Shown piece by piece: positions 51,186 to 52,445 of a DNA stretch of 52,445 bases. The stretch is from the NCBI GenBank assembly GCA_964472545.1, contig CAYYNP010000030.1, positions 1 through 52,445 of the forward strand, written 5' to 3'. This DNA comes from CAYYNP01 sp964472545 (GTDB lineage: Bacteria > Planctomycetota > Planctomycetia > Pirellulales > Thermoguttaceae). The position numbers were made by a program, and so were the translations under genes. Numbering within the stretch: the stretch's first letter is position 1; every line of letters starts with the position of its first letter. The notes below the pieces were generated by a model. That model made no database searches. It saw nothing but the letters and a program-made list of their open reading frames with translations, and was not told the origin of the DNA.

Positions 51186-51457
51186 GGTCGTCTCCTTGGG
51201 TAATGCGCAGTTCGTGTCGGATCAGTGGCGTTTCACTGGCGTTCTCCCGTCCGTCGGACAGGCTGCCGGCTACGCTACCACAGGCCCTGCTGCGCTTCAA
51301 GGCAACCACAGATCGAACCACGGCGCCGACGCAACGATGTGGAGTCCTGTTTCGGTGTGGACCCGGAAAGACTTGGAGGATGCACGGCCTGGGCCTCGAG
51401 TGTGCTCATGCTCGGCACGGGTGTGACAGCCGCGGACACGGGCACGCCAAGAAAAGT

Positions 51458-51486
51458 TTGACAAACCTCCTGGCCTGCGATATAAG
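51458..51486 (+). promoter_or_regulatory. Strong sigma-70-type promoter for the PEP-CTERM gene
   Basis: TTGACA (51458-51463), a 17-base spacer and TATAAG (51481-51486). The start codon at 51538 is 51 bases downstream. Confidence 0.7.
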
Positions 51487-51537
51487 GGACGTCATTACCC
51501 CCACGATTTCCCCACCAAGACCCACCAGGCAGCGATC

Positions 51538-52248
51538 ATGAACCCTATCAAGACCTTTCTCCCGGCGGTCATCGCCGGGGTGGGGCTACTTGGCATAGCC
51601 GCTGAGGCAGCCAGTCCCGTCCCCCTCTTTCAAAGAGATGACTTCCAAGACGGCTCATTGCAGAATTGGGACGGCCAGTCGGTACGAACGAACGTGGCTA
51701 CCGGAGGCCCCCATGGCGATGGCGACCGCTATCTGCGGGTCGCCCCCAGCCCCGACGGGCACGTTGGCGCGAAGAACCAAGTGCAGTGGGGCGGCCGGCC
51801 GTGGCAGGGCGAGATCACCAAGGACTACGTCACCAACGGGATCACCGGCATCGCGGCCGACGTCTACAATTTCGGGCCCGATCCGCTCCATCTGCGAATC
51901 CTCTTGACCGGCCATGGCCGTTGGGCGTCGAAAGACCCGCTGATCCTCCCCCCAGATAGCGGGTGGCAGCACACGGTCTTCTGGCTCGACGAAGAACATC
52001 TCGTCCAGGTCCAGGGCTCCGAGCCGCTGGTCAACGGATTGCGAGATCTCTCCCGCTACGTGATCCACCACGACCCGGCCCCACCAAGCGGGCATGGGGG
52101 CGGTGTGGCAGTCGACGCGGTGCTGGGCATCGACAACATCACGGCCGTCCCCGAGCCCGGCATGCTGGCGCTAATAACCACCAGTGCGCTGTTTGCCGCG
52201 GGCGCAGCGTTTCGGCACCGCCGCACTCACAGATTGCCTCTCGACTAG
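51538..52248 (+). CDS. PEP-CTERM secreted protein of unknown function
   Basis: This 236-residue protein has a signal peptide (FLPAVIAGVGLLGIAAEA) and a beta-rich body of about 170 residues (DDFQDGSLQNWDGQSV, GDRYLRVAPSPDG, LRILLTGHGRWASKD) that resembles a carbohydrate-binding or jelly-roll domain. A PEP-CTERM tail VPEPGMLALITTSALFAAGA ends in basic RHRRTHR. It is predicted to be exported and processed by an exosortase that is not in this window. It has its own promoter at 51458-51486 and only a weak AGG ribosome site. The binding target is unknown. Confidence 0.85.
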   Translation: MNPIKTFLPAVIAGVGLLGIAAEAASPVPLFQRDDFQDGSLQNWDGQSVRTNVATGGPHGDGDRYLRVAPSPDGHVGAKNQVQWGGRPWQGEITKDYVTNGITGIAADVYNFGPDPLHLRILLTGHGRWASKDPLILPPDSGWQHTVFWLDEEHLVQVQGSEPLVNGLRDLSRYVIHHDPAPPSGHGGGVAVDAVLGIDNITAVPEPGMLALITTSALFAAGAAFRHRRTHRLPLD

Positions 52249-52329
52249 CGATCCGCCGCAGCCAAACCACTCCGCAGAGGGGGGCCTTCTCGCGCATAGC
52301 CTCCCAACACCGACCACTCTACGGGAGAC

Positions 52330-52445
52330 TACCCCCCGGACATCGCTCCCATTCCCACTACCCTCAATCCCCTACTCCCTACTCCCAACTCCCTACTTCA
52401 CACTCACCACCCGCCACTCCCCACTCCCAACTCCCCCCTCCGAAC
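52330..52445. repeat. C/T-rich degenerate tandem repeat at the window end
   Basis: Loose units of CTCCC-A-CTCCC type (such as CTACTCCCTACTCCCAACTC) run to the edge of the window. They resemble, on the opposite strand, the G-rich repeats near 31.1 kb. No gene was seen after 52248. Confidence 0.65.

Overview
The window looks like a piece of a GC-rich planctomycete genome, probably close to Pirellulales. The evidence is the mix of families: PEP-CTERM-tailed secreted proteins, RCC1-type propellers, dockerin-like repeats, a planctomycete-type N-terminal motif (FEPLEHRCLLS) before a subtilase, a DUF1559-type lipoprotein, a DUF6288-type protein, PQQ-propeller proteins, CXXCH cytochromes, and many intergenic palindromic repeats. 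No rRNA, tRNA, CRISPR array, phage module or intact insertion sequence was seen. A 10-base run of N at 50635-50644 is a scaffold gap.

Layout. 1-6.5 kb (minus): a secreted or surface cluster of a large subtilase with a dockerin-like tail, an RCC1/PEP-CTERM protein, a stand-alone copy of the subtilase tail, and a second RCC1 protein cut by the window edge. 6.5-14 kb (minus): a likely operon of a regulator joining alpha-CTD-like and sigma-region-4-like segments, an RND/MMPL exporter, a histidine kinase and a sigma-54-type response regulator. 14-18 kb: a secreted esterase-like hydrolase, then tmk-holB on the plus strand. 18-22 kb (minus): two coupled PQQ-propeller proteins, one carrying a methyltransferase-like domain. 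22-24 kb: an aldehyde ferredoxin oxidoreductase. 24-28 kb (minus): an arginine-deiminase-type enzyme and a HEAT-like/Hint protein. 28-31 kb (minus): a FIST / Tat-exported barrel / tetrahaem cytochrome operon. 31-34.5 kb: an FHA-GAF-SpoIIE phosphatase, a VOC protein and a small secreted protein. 34.6-40.3 kb: a membrane dynamin-like GTPase divergent from two Hsp70-like genes. 40.5-46 kb (minus): a DUF6288 protein, a propeller/cytochrome-peroxidase protein and a NarL-type regulator. 46-52 kb: a GH10 xylanase, a TPR/DUF1559 lipoprotein, a small membrane protein beside an LRR remnant and a MITE, a sirtuin, a Tat-exported monooxygenase-fold protein and a PEP-CTERM protein.

How the genes fit together. 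Most products are predicted to work outside the cytoplasm (polysaccharide and protein breakdown, periplasmic redox, surface display), with signalling genes between them. The points most worth a second look are: a four-step ladder of overlapping start/stop codons leading into the response regulator; a 10-G tract that puts the subtilase out of frame with its apparent start and export motif; the alpha-CTD/sigma-4 hybrid; the FIST-Tat-cytochrome operon; the Hsp70/dynamin-like locus; the Hint protein with almost nothing after the Hint domain; and at least six families of palindromic repeats, some lying inside coding sequence. Function calls come from motif recognition by eye, without database searches.
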